Shown in pieces: positions 23,589 to 32,590 of a DNA stretch of 64,000 nt. The notes beneath the pieces were generated by a model. The model made no database searches and had not been told where the DNA came from. It worked only from the letters and a program-made list of their open reading frames with translations. The position numbers and the translations under genes are program-made. This stretch comes from Ramlibacter lithotrophicus. GTDB lineage: Bacteria; Pseudomonadota; Gammaproteobacteria; Burkholderiales; Burkholderiaceae_C. The stretch covers positions 248,001 to 312,000 of the forward strand of contig NZ_VTOX01000003.1 of the NCBI RefSeq assembly GCF_012184415.1, given 5' to 3'. How positions within the stretch are numbered: position 1 is the first letter of the stretch; the number at the start of each line of letters is the position of its first letter.

Positions 23589-26392
23589 GCCGCCAGCGCC
23601 TGCCGGATCGTCAGCAGCAGCTCGGCGTCGTTGTAGGGCTTGGTGATGTAGGTGTCGACTCCGGCTTCGGTCGCCAGCCGGCGGTGCTTCTCCTGGGAGC
23701 GGGAGGTGATCATGATCACCGGCAGCCCCTGCAGGTCGGCGCGCGCGCGGATGTGGCTGGTGAGCTCGATGCCGTTCATGTTCGGCATCTCCAGGTCGGT
23801 GAGCACGACGTCGGGCCGGAACTGCCGCAACGCGTCGATCGCCTCGACGCCGTCGCGCGCCGCCTCGGCCCGGAAGCCCGCGTCCTGCACCAGTTGCACC
23901 AGCGTGTTGCGCACCGACAGCGCGTCGTCGACGATCAGCACGCCCGGCAGCGCCGGCACGCCCGCGGTCGCGCCGGGGGCCGCCGGCGCCACGGCCGCGC
24001 GTGGGGCGGCGGCGGCGGACAGCAGCTGCGCCAGGTCCAGGTTCACGGCGACGCTGCCGTCGCCGAGAATGGCCAGCCCCACCACGCCGCGCAGGTGGCG
24101 CGCGTAGCGGCCGGGACTCTTGACCAGCAACTCCCGCGAGTCGACCAGCCGGTCCACCGCGAGCGCGATCGTCTCCCGATCGACCCGCACGATCACGGCA
24201 TCGCGCTCAGGCGGGGGCGCTTCCGCGTCCGCGCCCAGACCGCAGGCCTCGGCGAGGCAGCGGGCCGGCAGCACACGCTTGCCCCAGCGGTACACCAGCC
24301 GGCCGCCAAGCGGCTCGAAGCGGCCCGCGCCGCGCGGCACCGCCTGCTCGATGGCCAGCGTCGGCAGCGCGAAGCGCTGGCCGCCGGCCTCCACGATCAG
24401 CGACTGGATCGTCGAGAGCGACGCGGCGAAGCGCAATTCCAGCGTGCAGCCGCGACCGGGGCGCGACTCGATGCCGACGCTGCCGCCGACGCTGGCCGCC
24501 CACTCGCGCACGACGTCCAGCCCGATGCCGCGGCCGGACACTTCGCTCACCGCGTCGGCGGTCGAAAAGCCGGGCAGCAGGATCAGGCGCGAGATTTCCT
24601 CGTCGGCCAGCGGCTGGTCGGCGGCCACCAGCCCGCGCTCGACCGCGCGCTGCCGGATCGCGGGCAGGTCCAGACCGCGGCCATCGTCGCTGCAGCGCAG
24701 GACCACCTGCTGGCCCTGCCGCGCGAAGGACAGCTCGATGCGGCCGACCGGGTCCTTGCCGGCGGCGGCGCGCTCTTCGGGGAACTCGAGGCCGTGGTCC
24801 ACCGCATTGCGCAGCAGGTGCAGCAGGGGCTCGGTCAGGCGGACCAGCACGTCCGAATCGATGCGAGTCGCGCCGCCCGCCACGGCCAGCAGCGCCTGCT
24901 TGCCGGTCGCCTGGCACGTCGAGCGCACGTTGCGCTGCAACCGCGACTCGATCACGGCGGCCTCGGTCATGCGGGTGCCGATCACGAGGTGCTGCAGGTC
25001 CTTGGCCAGCCGGGCGTGGCGCAGTTGCACGCCCCCGAGTTGCGCGAGGCCTTCCTCGAGCCGCTGCGCCAGCATGCGGGCATCGCTGGCTTCTTCCATC
25101 AGGGCGTGCGCGCTGCTGTGCAGCTCGCTGTACTGGTTCATCTCCAGCGGATCGAACCCGTCATGGGCGGCGCGCCGCCCTGGCCCGGTCAGCCGTGGCG
25201 CGTCGACCAGCGTCTCCAGCTCGAACAGGCGCTTCTGCACGCGCAGGTTCTGCGCCAGCAGTTCCCGGGCCTGCTCGTGCAATTGCTTCAGGTGCGCCTC
25301 CATCGCGGCGCTGTGCACCGACACCTCGCCCGACAGGCGGAACAGCTCGTCGACGTGCTCCACGCTCACCCGCAGGGCGGCGCCCGGCGCGGCCGTGGGC
25401 GCGCCCAGCCGCGCGACGCCCGGCGCGGCCGGCGCCCCGCCTTCGGCCGGGGCGGCCACCCGTTCGAGCGCCACCTCCAGCGACTCGCCGCGATCGATGC
25501 GGTTGGCCAGGTCGAGCACCCGCTGCAGCACCGCCTGCGCCTGCTGGGGCTCGTCGTCCGCGCCGGTGGCGTACCCCACCATCTGCTCGAGGCAGTAGGC
25601 GGCGTCCAGCAGCGCGTCGGCCGCCGGCCTCGCCACCTGGCCGCCGGCGTGCTCGAAATGCTCCAGGATGTCCTCGAAGTGGTGCCCCAGCGAAGCCAGG
25701 CCCCGCAGCCCGATGATCGCGCCCGAGCCCTTCAGCGTGTGCGCGACCCGCTTGGCGGCGACGAGGTCGGAGCTGTCGCCCTCCCCCGAGACCATGTTGC
25801 GCGCGAGCTGGACCAGGTAGCGCGCCTGTTCCGGCGCTTCGTGGAAGAAGCCTTCCAGCAGTTTCTGGTCGACGTCCGCCGGCATCTCGAGCGCGACGTC
25901 CTCGCGCGTCGCGAGCACCGGCCGCGCCGGCTGGTCGGCGAGCATGCCCGGCAGCACCTGCCGCGGCATCGCGCCCAGCATGTGCATCATCTTGAGCGAC
26001 TGGTCTTCCTCCAGCGGGTGCGGCGCCTTGACCAGGTGGTCGACCAGCCCGGTGGCGGCGGACGGGTCGCTCACGTTGCGCAGGTAGTAGGCCATCAGCG
26101 GCGGCCAGCCGCGCAGGAACTCGACGAGCGGCGCGCGCTCCGGCGGCTCCAGCATGGCCGCCATGAGCGTGTTTTCCAGCACGTGGTTGCACACCGCCTG
26201 CAGGCCGGGGAAACCGGCCATTTCGGCGGCTTCGCCCATGCGCTGCGCCTGCCCGGCGTACTGCTCCAGCGCGTCGAGGAACGCCGGCGCCTCCGCGTCA
26301 AGCGCCGCCAGCTCGTCCAGGCAGCGCTCGAGCCGCGGCTGCGCGGCCTCGACCTCGCCGGCCAGCGCTTCGATCAGCTCGTCGAGTTTCAC
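23585..26392 (-). CDS. CheA-type hybrid kinase with Hpt domains and C-terminal receiver (ChpA-like)
   Basis: A 935-residue chemosensory kinase. The N-terminal about 120 residues look like a degenerate Hpt domain without the His ('AQRMGEAAEMAGFPGLQAV'). A working Hpt domain follows, with 'AHTLKGSGAIIGLRGLASLG' (His218). Next come a dimerisation region and the ATPase domain ('LRNAVDHGLEFPEERAAAG', 'GRGIGLDVVREWAASVGGSV'), a CheW domain, and a receiver domain at the C-terminus ('VLIVDDALSVRNTLVQL', 'VVLTDLEMPNMNG', 'YITKPYNDAELL'). The layout matches ChpA of Pil-Chp systems that control twitching or surface behaviour, with fewer Hpt domains than the Pseudomonas protein. It lies 9 bp behind the MCP gene. 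Confidence 0.92.
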   Translation of the reverse strand: MKLDELIEALAGEVEAAQPRLERCLDELAALDAEAPAFLDALEQYAGQAQRMGEAAEMAGFPGLQAVCNHVLENTLMAAMLEPPERAPLVEFLRGWPPLMAYYLRNVSDPSAATGLVDHLVKAPHPLEEDQSLKMMHMLGAMPRQVLPGMLADQPARPVLATREDVALEMPADVDQKLLEGFFHEAPEQARYLVQLARNMVSGEGDSSDLVAAKRVAHTLKGSGAIIGLRGLASLGHHFEDILEHFEHAGGQVARPAADALLDAAYCLEQMVGYATGADDEPQQAQAVLQRVLDLANRIDRGESLEVALERVAAPAEGGAPAAPGVARLGAPTAAPGAALRVSVEHVDELFRLSGEVSVHSAAMEAHLKQLHEQARELLAQNLRVQKRLFELETLVDAPRLTGPGRRAAHDGFDPLEMNQYSELHSSAHALMEEASDARMLAQRLEEGLAQLGGVQLRHARLAKDLQHLVIGTRMTEAAVIESRLQRNVRSTCQATGKQALLAVAGGATRIDSDVLVRLTEPLLHLLRNAVDHGLEFPEERAAAGKDPVGRIELSFARQGQQVVLRCSDDGRGLDLPAIRQRAVERGLVAADQPLADEEISRLILLPGFSTADAVSEVSGRGIGLDVVREWAASVGGSVGIESRPGRGCTLELRFAASLSTIQSLIVEAGGQRFALPTLAIEQAVPRGAGRFEPLGGRLVYRWGKRVLPARCLAEACGLGADAEAPPPERDAVIVRVDRETIALAVDRLVDSRELLVKSPGRYARHLRGVVGLAILGDGSVAVNLDLAQLLSAAAAPRAAVAPAAPGATAGVPALPGVLIVDDALSVRNTLVQLVQDAGFRAEAARDGVEAIDALRQFRPDVVLTDLEMPNMNGIELTSHIRARADLQGLPVIMITSRSQEKHRRLATEAGVDTYITKPYNDAELLLTIRQALAA

Positions 26393-26401
26393 GCCGGCCG
26401 C

Positions 26402-28198
26402 CTAGGCCGCCGGCAACGGCAGCTTGAACACGTTCACCGACTCGACCAGCCGCTGCGCGGACTGGAGCAGCGTCTCCGTGTCCTGGTTCTGGGCGTCGAT
26501 CTGCTGCGCCGTGCGCTCGGTGCTCTCGCCGATGCGCTGCACCGAACCCAGCAGGTTGGCCGACACGCTCTTCTGCAGGTCGGACGCCTCGCCGATCTTC
26601 CTCACCTGCGCCACCAGCTGGCCGGTGATCTCCTGGGTGCGGCGCATCTGCTCGCCCGCCTTCTGGGCCTGCTCGGAACCCTGCACCACCTGGCCGATGG
26701 TGCGGTTCACGGTGCTGATGGTCTCGTTGGTCTCCAGCTGGATGTTGTTCACCAGCGTGGCGATCTGCTGCGTGGCGTTGCGCGAGCTTTCCGCCAGGCG
26801 CTGCACTTCCTCGGCCACGACCGCGAAGCCGCGACCCGCCTCGCCGGCCACCGCCGCCTGCATCGAGGCATTGAGCGCCAGCACGTGGGTCCGTTCGGAG
26901 ATGGTGTTGATCAGGTTGACGATGCCCGAAATTTCCTGCGACCGCTCGCCCAGGCGCTTGATGCGCTTCTCCGTTTCCGCGATCGTCTCGCGGATCGATT
27001 CCATCCCGCGGACGGTCCCCGTCACGGTGTCCAGGGCGGTGTCGGTCGCCACCGTCGCCTGCTCGGCCGAGAGGTTCGACTGCTCGGCCAGCGCCGAGAT
27101 CTGGTTCATCGTCTGGGTGGCGTCGGCCAGCGACTCGATCATCTGCGCGACGCCGCTGCGCTCGTCCTGCGCGGTCCGCGAGACCAGCGCCGCCTGCTCC
27201 TGCACCTTGCCGGAAGCCTGCGCCACCTGCCCGGCGATCCGGGTCACGCCGTGGAGCACCCTGGACGTTTCTTCGGTCAAGGCGTTGATCGAGTCCGCCA
27301 CCGTGCCGAGCACGTCCTGCGTCACCGGGGCGCGGACGGTGAGGTCGCGCTGCGACAGCAGGTTGACCGACTCCAGGATCGCGATCACCGAGTTGTTCAG
27401 GCGCAGGTTCTCCTCCTCCGCGGCGCGTTGCGCGGCGATCCGCTCGTCGAGCAGGCGGTCGAAGTTCTTGGCCACCTGGCCCAGTTCGTCGTCGGTGGTG
27501 AGCCCGGCCCGCGCCTCGTGGTCGCCCGCCTTGATCCGCTCGATGGTCTCCTGCAGCCGCGCCAGCGGCCGGTTGACATCGCGGTAGAGGAAATACGCCG
27601 CGGCGCCGGTGGTCAGCAGCATGATCACCGCGGCGATCGCCAGCAGGACGTCGCCGGTCTTCTGCTGCTGCTCGCGCCGCTGCGCATCGCTGCGCGTGGT
27701 CGTGTCGAGCAGTTCGCCCAGCGCCTTCACCGTGGCGGCGGCCGCCGGATTGGTGTGGTTGGCCCGGTACACCGAGGCTTCCTCGGCCTTGCCCTGGTCG
27801 ACCAGCGCGAACCACGCGGGGCGCTTCTCCTTGTACACCGCGTAGGCCTCCGTCATCCGCTTGTGCCCTTCCACCTCGTCCGCGGTGAGGCCGTCCATTG
27901 CCGCGAACGCGCGGAAGTTCTCTTCGACGATCGCCAGCTGCTTGGGGCCGGCTTCGTTGATCCGCTGCCGGTTCGCCGCATCTGGATACAGCACGTACTG
28001 GGCCAGCTGGAACCGCAGTTCCCACATCGCGTTGTCGGCGCGCGCCAGCAGCGCCGTCTTGCCCTGCGTCTGCTGCTGCAAGGTGTTCAGCTCGCGCATT
28101 TCCCAGGCGGCTACGCCGGCAAAGAGGCCGGCGAGCGCCAGCAGTCCGCCGAACGCAATCACCAGCTTGGTACGGATCTTCAGGTCCAGCAGTTTCAT
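26402..28198 (-). CDS. methyl-accepting chemotaxis protein (PilJ-like)
   Basis: A 598-residue chemoreceptor. Seen: a first membrane span (about 10-30), a helical periplasmic sensor of the four-helix-bundle type (about 35-185), a second span ('[20 protein letters not shown]'), and a HAMP region ('[20 protein letters not shown]'). A long cytoplasmic signalling domain follows, with the hairpin tip '[20 protein letters not shown]' and '[20 protein letters not shown]'. The Pil-Chp receptor PilJ has this domain order. No C-terminal CheR-tethering pentapeptide is seen. It sits between the CheW and CheA genes in the operon. Confidence 0.92.
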   Translation of the reverse strand: MKLLDLKIRTKLVIAFGGLLALAGLFAGVAAWEMRELNTLQQQTQGKTALLARADNAMWELRFQLAQYVLYPDAANRQRINEAGPKQLAIVEENFRAFAAMDGLTADEVEGHKRMTEAYAVYKEKRPAWFALVDQGKAEEASVYRANHTNPAAAATVKALGELLDTTTRSDAQRREQQQKTGDVLLAIAAVIMLLTTGAAAYFLYRDVNRPLARLQETIERIKAGDHEARAGLTTDDELGQVAKNFDRLLDERIAAQRAAEEENLRLNNSVIAILESVNLLSQRDLTVRAPVTQDVLGTVADSINALTEETSRVLHGVTRIAGQVAQASGKVQEQAALVSRTAQDERSGVAQMIESLADATQTMNQISALAEQSNLSAEQATVATDTALDTVTGTVRGMESIRETIAETEKRIKRLGERSQEISGIVNLINTISERTHVLALNASMQAAVAGEAGRGFAVVAEEVQRLAESSRNATQQIATLVNNIQLETNETISTVNRTIGQVVQGSEQAQKAGEQMRRTQEITGQLVAQVRKIGEASDLQKSVSANLLGSVQRIGESTERTAQQIDAQNQDTETLLQSAQRLVESVNVFKLPLPAA

Positions 28199-28229
28199 TC
28201 ACGCACTCCAGTCAACTTGTCCACACGCG

Positions 28230-28808
28230 TCAGGCCGGCACCGCGAGCTCGGCGGCCAGTTGCGCCAGCAACGCTTCCACCTGCAGGTCGATCCAGTCGG
28301 CGCCGTCGCTCCACCACGCGCCGTCGGCACATGGCGCCAGCCGCGGCGGCAGCGCCGCGTCGGCGAGCCGGTCCTGGGGGTCCAGGCGCAGCCGCACCGG
28401 CAGTCCGTCGATGACGATGCCGGCCCGTGCTTCGCCGTGCCCCAGCACCAGCAACATGGGCTTGCCCTCGTCATGCGCCACGGCGAAGAGCACGGCGAGA
28501 TCGAACACGGGCACCAGCGCGCCGTGCAGGTTGGCCATGCCGAGGAACCACGCGGGCGCACCCGGCAGGCGATAGACCGCCGGCAGGTCCGTGAGCTCGC
28601 TGCCGTCCTGGTAACGGACCATCAGCCGCAGCCCACCGATCCGGAAGCCCTGCCGCAACAGCGCCGCGGCCGCCGGCGGGCCGGCGGCGGCCAGGACCGG
28701 CGCGGCCGGTTCCTCGAAGACGAAGCCGCGCAGCAGCGCCTGCGTCGGCGTCAGCAGCGTCCCCGCGGTCGGCGATGCCCAGCTGTCCATCGCGGACGGT
28801 TCAGGCAT
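28230..28808 (-). CDS. CheW-family adaptor (PilI-like)
   Basis: A 192-residue CheW-like protein. Seen: 'LRQGFRIGGLRLMVRYQDGS', and the core 'WFLGMANLHGALVPVFDLAV' (G-x-x-x-x-x-G-x-x-P-x-x-D-L), which binds the CheA and receptor surfaces. It would couple the MCP gene behind it to the ChpA-like kinase. The start is either ATG 28808, which overlaps the receiver gene's end by 8 bp, or ATG 28790; the conserved core begins well after both. It is followed by a 31-bp gap to the MCP gene. Confidence 0.85.
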   Translation of the reverse strand: MPEPSAMDSWASPTAGTLLTPTQALLRGFVFEEPAAPVLAAAGPPAAAALLRQGFRIGGLRLMVRYQDGSELTDLPAVYRLPGAPAWFLGMANLHGALVPVFDLAVLFAVAHDEGKPMLLVLGHGEARAGIVIDGLPVRLRLDPQDRLADAALPPRLAPCADGAWWSDGADWIDLQVEALLAQLAAELAVPA

Positions 28809-29157
28809 TCAGCTGGGCCAGGATCTGGTCCGCGCTGTAGGGCTTGGTCACGTAGCCCTTGGCGCCCAGCATCTGGCCCCAGGCCATGTCGGCCTTCTGG
28901 TTCTTGCCGGTGACGAAGACGATCGGGATGTGCTTCGTCGCCTCGTCCGCCTTGAGCTTGCGGGTGGCGGCGAAGCCGTCCATGTCGGGCATGTTCACGT
29001 CCATCAGGATCACGTCGGGCTTGTCGCGCCTGGCCCGCTCGATCGCCTGCAGGCCGGACTCGGCAAGCAGCGCGACATGGCCGGCGCCCGACACGATGCG
29101 CTCGAGGTTGCTGCGGTCGGCCAGCGCGTCGTCGACGATGAGGACTCTGCGGGACAT
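28801..29157 (-). CDS. single-domain response regulator (PilH-like)
   Basis: A 118-residue CheY-like receiver. Seen: the acidic pocket 'RRVLIVDDALADRSNLERIV', phospho-acceptor Asp53 in 'VILMDVNMPDMDGF', the conserved Thr in 'IPIVFVTGKNQK', and the Lys in 'GYVTKPYSADQ'. ATG 29157 is chosen because AAGGAG stands eight bases upstream; the frame is open 12 codons further. In Pil-Chp operons this position is occupied by PilH, a partner of the pilus extension/retraction control. It lies 45 bp behind the larger receiver gene. Confidence 0.9.
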   Translation of the reverse strand: MSRRVLIVDDALADRSNLERIVSGAGHVALLAESGLQAIERARRDKPDVILMDVNMPDMDGFAATRKLKADEATKHIPIVFVTGKNQKADMAWGQMLGAKGYVTKPYSADQILAQLNA

Positions 29158-29202
29158 TCGGATGCTCCTTGTGGATGGCGGGTGGATCGGCACGGGCCCG
29201 GG

Positions 29203-30186
29203 TCAGCGGGCCGCGTTGGGATCGATGCGTCGCACCGGCACCGCGGGCGCGGTGCGCGCCGTGCCCGCGCCGACTTGTTGCGCGAGCACTTCGCCCAGGT
29301 GCTGGGGGTCGACCGGCTTGGTCAGGTACGCGTCGCAGCCGGCCATCTTTCCGCGGATGCGGTCGAAGGGTGAACCCTTGCTGGTGAGCATCACGACCGG
29401 CAGCGCGTCGGCGCCGCGCAGCCGCGCCTTGATCCGGTGACAGCCTTCGTAGCCGTCCACCTGCGGCATCAGCACGTCCATCAGGACGCAGTCGAAGCGG
29501 CCCTCCTCGATGCGCGCCATCGCGGCGGCCACGCTGTCGGCTTCGGCGATCTGGTAGCCGCGCGCCTCGAGCAGCGAGCGCAGGTGCACCCGCACGGCCA
29601 GGCTGTCGTCCACGACCAGGATCCGGGCCGTGCGCGAAGGGGCGGCGGTGGGCCGCGCGGCCTGCGGCGCCGCGGGCGTCGCGGTGGCTGCCGTACCGGG
29701 GCCGCGCTCCAGCGCGCGCGCCAGCACCATGGGCAGGATCGGCCACTGCACCGGACGGCGCAGCAGGGTGTGGCCCGGCCCGGCTTGCGCCCCGTCGATC
29801 CAGATCACCGCGCGCTGCGCCAGCCAGGGCCGCTGCTGGGCCCAGGCCACGGCGGCCGGGTCGCGGGCGTCGACCACGATCACGTCGGCGTCGCGCGCCG
29901 CCTGCGCATCGAGGATGGCCAGGCGCGGACTGCGGCGCTGGGAGACCTTGACCAGGCCCTCCAGGAGCTGGCGCTCGATCGGCTTGAGGCCTTTCACGGC
30001 CAGCCGCAGCACCGGCGCCGGCTCGCCCGCAGGCTGCGGCGAGGCCGGCTGCGGCGCGGGCCGCGCCGGGGCCGGCTCGAACATCGCGCCGCCCAGCAGC
30101 ATGTCGGCTGGCGGCATCTGGGGAGAAACAGGAGGCAGGCTGGACGCGGCGAAGGCAACCGCTGGTTTGGTTTCGGTCGTGCTCAT
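29203..30186 (-). CDS. response regulator with N-terminal extension (PilG-like receiver)
   Basis: A 327-residue protein. The first about 190 residues are Pro/Ala-rich with a degenerate receiver-like middle ('AILDAQAARDADVIVVDARD', 'VIWIDGAQAGP'), lacking a clear phosphorylation pocket. The C-terminal about 130 residues are a full receiver: 'ILVVDDSLAVRVHLRSLLEA', 'CVLMDVLMPQVDGYEG', 'VVMLTSKGSPFDRIRGKMAG', 'YLTKPVD'. It is the first gene of the chemosensory operon on the minus strand, and PilG is in this place in Pil-Chp systems. No output domain is seen after the receiver. The promoter should lie in 30187-30417. Confidence 0.88.
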   Translation of the reverse strand: MSTTETKPAVAFAASSLPPVSPQMPPADMLLGGAMFEPAPARPAPQPASPQPAGEPAPVLRLAVKGLKPIERQLLEGLVKVSQRRSPRLAILDAQAARDADVIVVDARDPAAVAWAQQRPWLAQRAVIWIDGAQAGPGHTLLRRPVQWPILPMVLARALERGPGTAATATPAAPQAARPTAAPSRTARILVVDDSLAVRVHLRSLLEARGYQIAEADSVAAAMARIEEGRFDCVLMDVLMPQVDGYEGCHRIKARLRGADALPVVMLTSKGSPFDRIRGKMAGCDAYLTKPVDPQHLGEVLAQQVGAGTARTAPAVPVRRIDPNAAR

Positions 30187-30236
30187 GGATACCGTGCAGT
30201 CCCTGCTGCTGCGCCGACGGCGAACCGGCTGCCGCC

Positions 30237-30253
30237 CGCGTCCGAAGGACGCG
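30237..30253. promoter_or_regulatory. perfect 7-bp hairpin in the divergent intergenic gap
   Basis: CGCGTCC, loop GAA, GGACGCG within the 231-bp gap (30187-30417) between the chemosensory operon and the O-antigen ligase gene. It would fold in the leader of the chemosensory transcript or act as a protein site. No clear sigma70 boxes are seen in the rest of this gap. Confidence 0.3.
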
Positions 30254-30417
30254 GTGCATCGTCAGCGGTCACTCCTCATCAGCAGATTCAGAGTAGCAGC
30301 GCTCGCGCTGTCCGTGGTTGCGGTACCTCAAGGTCGGGTCAGCTGAACAGCAGCGGCGGCCGGACGGCGGCGGCCGACCGGTCAGTAGAATGCGCCAGCT
30401 TTTCAGCCGCCGCGCCC

Positions 30418-31668
30418 TTGCCTGCCAGCCACCCCCTGATCGCCCGCTCCTTCGCCACGCTGTGGCTGGCCGGGCTCCTGTTCCTCGCATTCCGGGGCGC
30501 CACCGTCGCCCCGCCGTCGAATGCCGTGCTGTTCGCACTGGCGGCAGCGGGCAACGCCTGGTTCCTCGTGTTCGAGCCCGCACAGGTCCGGCGCCTCCTG
30601 CACGAGCATCGGGCCATGCTGCTGGCGGTGCTGCTGCTGGCCGCGGCGATCCTGTCCTCGGAAGCCGCCGGCAGGTTGCGGGGCGAGGCGCCGCCGCATC
30701 CGCTGCCGCCGCAGGCCGCACTGCTGCTGTGCCTGCCGCCCCTGGCGCTGTTCCTGCGCGACGAGCGCCTCCTGCGCGCGGTCGTGCTGGTCTTCGCCGC
30801 CGTGTGCCTCTGGCACCTGGTGGCGATGCCGCTGGAAGCGGTGCTGGGCCTGAAGGTGAGCTGGCACCGCATCGAACTGCTGCCGCGCGATGCCGGGCCC
30901 TTCCATTACCAGGCGTCCGGACTGGCCTGGCAGGCCTATTACTTCCCGGGGCTGTTCCTGCCGCTGTTCTATCTCGCGTGGGGGCCGGTGTTCGAAAAAC
31001 GCGTCCTCCCGGACTGGCCGCTGTCGCGGCGCGCGATGCTGGCGCTGCCGCTCGTCTGGCTGGTGCCGGCGCTGTCGGTGCAGTCGCGCAGCGCGTTCGC
31101 CGGCGCACTGGCGGCCGCGCTGCTGGCGATCGTCGGGGCCAGCCGCGCGCGGCGGATGCGGACCTGGGTCGGCCTCGCCGTGATGGCGCTGCTGGGCGCC
31201 GCCGTGTTCTGGCTGCTGTTCGCCGAGAACAAGAGCGGGGCCGAACTGCGCATCGCCTATTTCAGGCACTACATGCGCGCGGCGCTGGACTGGCAGTGGC
31301 TGGCGACGGGCCGCAGCTATTACCTGGATCCCGACCTGCGGATGATGGTGCCCGGCCTGCAGATGCTGCAGCACAGCCACAACGACATCGCGCAGATCTT
31401 CTACAGCTGGGGGTTACCGGGGCTCGCCGCGTACGTTGCCTTCTGGGTGGCGCTGGTGCGGCTCGTCTGGACCCGCTTCGTGGGCCACGGCGAATACTGG
31501 CCGGCCTGCGCGCTGGTGGCGCTGGTCCCGAACATGGTCACCGACCTCGGTTTCCAGCACTACGAGAAGGCGGCGTTCCTGGTGCTGCTCACCGCCTTCT
31601 GCCTGGCCTGTGCCGCCCGGCCGCGGCCGGGCGCGGCACGGGATGCTGCGCCGGCAGTCAGGCCTTGA
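30418..31668 (+). CDS. O-antigen ligase family protein (Wzy/WaaL-type)
   Basis: A polytopic inner-membrane protein, about 416 residues and about 11 hydrophobic segments, of the O-antigen ligase/polymerase family, which transfers or polymerises glycan from undecaprenyl carriers on the periplasmic side. Seen: 'LLFLAFRGATVAPPSNAVLF', 'VPALSVQSRSAFAGALAAAL' (an Arg-bearing family loop), and 'LQMLQHSHNDIAQIFYSWGL', the conserved H-x-H/N-D periplasmic stretch. No ATG or GTG opens the frame close to the first membrane span; TTG 30418 is the best start, without a good SD, and the first base is uncertain. It overlaps the FAH gene tail to tail by 11 bp. Confidence 0.85.
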   Translation: MPASHPLIARSFATLWLAGLLFLAFRGATVAPPSNAVLFALAAAGNAWFLVFEPAQVRRLLHEHRAMLLAVLLLAAAILSSEAAGRLRGEAPPHPLPPQAALLLCLPPLALFLRDERLLRAVVLVFAAVCLWHLVAMPLEAVLGLKVSWHRIELLPRDAGPFHYQASGLAWQAYYFPGLFLPLFYLAWGPVFEKRVLPDWPLSRRAMLALPLVWLVPALSVQSRSAFAGALAAALLAIVGASRARRMRTWVGLAVMALLGAAVFWLLFAENKSGAELRIAYFRHYMRAALDWQWLATGRSYYLDPDLRMMVPGLQMLQHSHNDIAQIFYSWGLPGLAAYVAFWVALVRLVWTRFVGHGEYWPACALVALVPNMVTDLGFQHYEKAAFLVLLTAFCLACAARPRPGAARDAAPAVRP

Positions 31669-32506
31669 ACGGCACCACGACCTGGCGCTGCTCGCCCAGG
31701 CCTTCGATGCCCAGCGTCATCACGTCGCCCTTCTTCAGGTAGACCGGCGGCTTCATGCCCAGGCCCACGCCGGGCGGCGTGCCGGTCGTGATGATGTCGC
31801 CGGGCATCAGCGTCATGAACTGGCTGACGTAGCTCACCAGCTTGGCGACGTTGAAGATCATGGTGCGGGTGTTGCCGGTCTGCATCCGCTGGCCGTTGAC
31901 GTCCAGCCACATGGACAGGCGCTGCACGTTCTCGATTTCGTCGGTCGTGACGAGCCACGGGCCGACCGGCCCGAAGGTGTCGCAGCCCTTGCCCTTGTCC
32001 CACTGCGGGCCGCGCTCCAGCTGGAACTCGCGCTCGCTCACGTCGTTGACCACGGCAAAGCCGGCGACGTACGTGAGCGCGTCCTTCTGCGACACGTAGC
32101 GCGCGCGCGTGCCGATGACGACGCCCAGTTCCACTTCCCAGTCGGTCTTCACCGAGCCCTTGGGCAGCATCACCGGATCGTTGGGCCCCTGCAGGCAGGT
32201 GGTGGCCTTCATGAACACCACCGGCTCCTTCGGGATGGGCACGCCGGATTCGGCGGCATGGTCAGCGTAATTGAGCCCGATGGCGATGAACTTGCCGACG
32301 CCGTTGACCGGACAGCCGTAGCGCGGCGTGCCGCGCACCAGCGGCAGCTTGGCCGGGTTGACCTTGCGCAGCTTGTTCAGGGCCGCCGCGCCGAGCTGCG
32401 CGGGACCGATGTCCGGCACCACGCCGCTCAGGTCGCGGATGCGGCCGTCCTCGTCGACCAGGCCGGGCTTTTCCTTGCCGGGGTTGCCGTAGCGGACCAG
32501 TTTCAT
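31658..32506 (-). CDS. fumarylacetoacetate hydrolase family protein, probable diketo-3-deoxy sugar acid hydrolase
   Basis: A 282-residue FAH-fold enzyme, cleaving C-C bonds of 2,4-diketo acids with a divalent metal. Seen: 'KFIAIGLNYADHAAESGVPI', 'TDWEVELGVVIGTRARYVSQ' (metal-binding Glu pair), 'GFAVVNDVSEREFQLERGPQW', and 'LMPGDIITTGTPPGVGLGMK'. It matches the subgroup annotated as ureidoglycolate lyase/2,4-diketo-3-deoxy-L-fuconate or -rhamnonate hydrolase. The two SDR genes just upstream in the operon would supply the diketo substrate. End products would be pyruvate and a hydroxy acid. It follows the palindromic repeat by 27 bp. Confidence 0.88.
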   Translation of the reverse strand: MKLVRYGNPGKEKPGLVDEDGRIRDLSGVVPDIGPAQLGAAALNKLRKVNPAKLPLVRGTPRYGCPVNGVGKFIAIGLNYADHAAESGVPIPKEPVVFMKATTCLQGPNDPVMLPKGSVKTDWEVELGVVIGTRARYVSQKDALTYVAGFAVVNDVSEREFQLERGPQWDKGKGCDTFGPVGPWLVTTDEIENVQRLSMWLDVNGQRMQTGNTRTMIFNVAKLVSYVSQFMTLMPGDIITTGTPPGVGLGMKPPVYLKKGDVMTLGIEGLGEQRQVVVPFKA

Positions 32507-32532
32507 CGTTTCTTCCTTTCTTTCCTGGAGTG

Positions 32533-32580
32533 TTGAGGACAGAGCAGGATTGCCGACGCAATTCTTGATCTGTCCCGCAA
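32533..32580. repeat. 48-bp imperfect palindromic repeat, copy 1
   Basis: Begins TTGAGGAC and ends TCTGTCCCGCAA, and the two halves pair (GGACAGA with TCTGTCC). It is shared, with small differences, with 38021-38069. It lies between the FAH gene and the first SDR gene, on the leader side of the FAH gene. It could act as an intercistronic mRNA stem or an operator. Confidence 0.7.
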
Positions 32581-32590
32581 TGGATCTGGA

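Noticed and set aside
22937..28414. Plus-strand open frame of about 1800 codons opposite the chemosensory genes
   Set aside because: Antisense of CheA, MCP and CheW genes with strong motifs; no domain in the long frame.
23585..30186. Flagellar chemotaxis (Che) operon
   Set aside because: No CheR, CheB, CheD or CheZ genes, and the order receiver-receiver-CheW-MCP-CheA is that of Pil-Chp systems.
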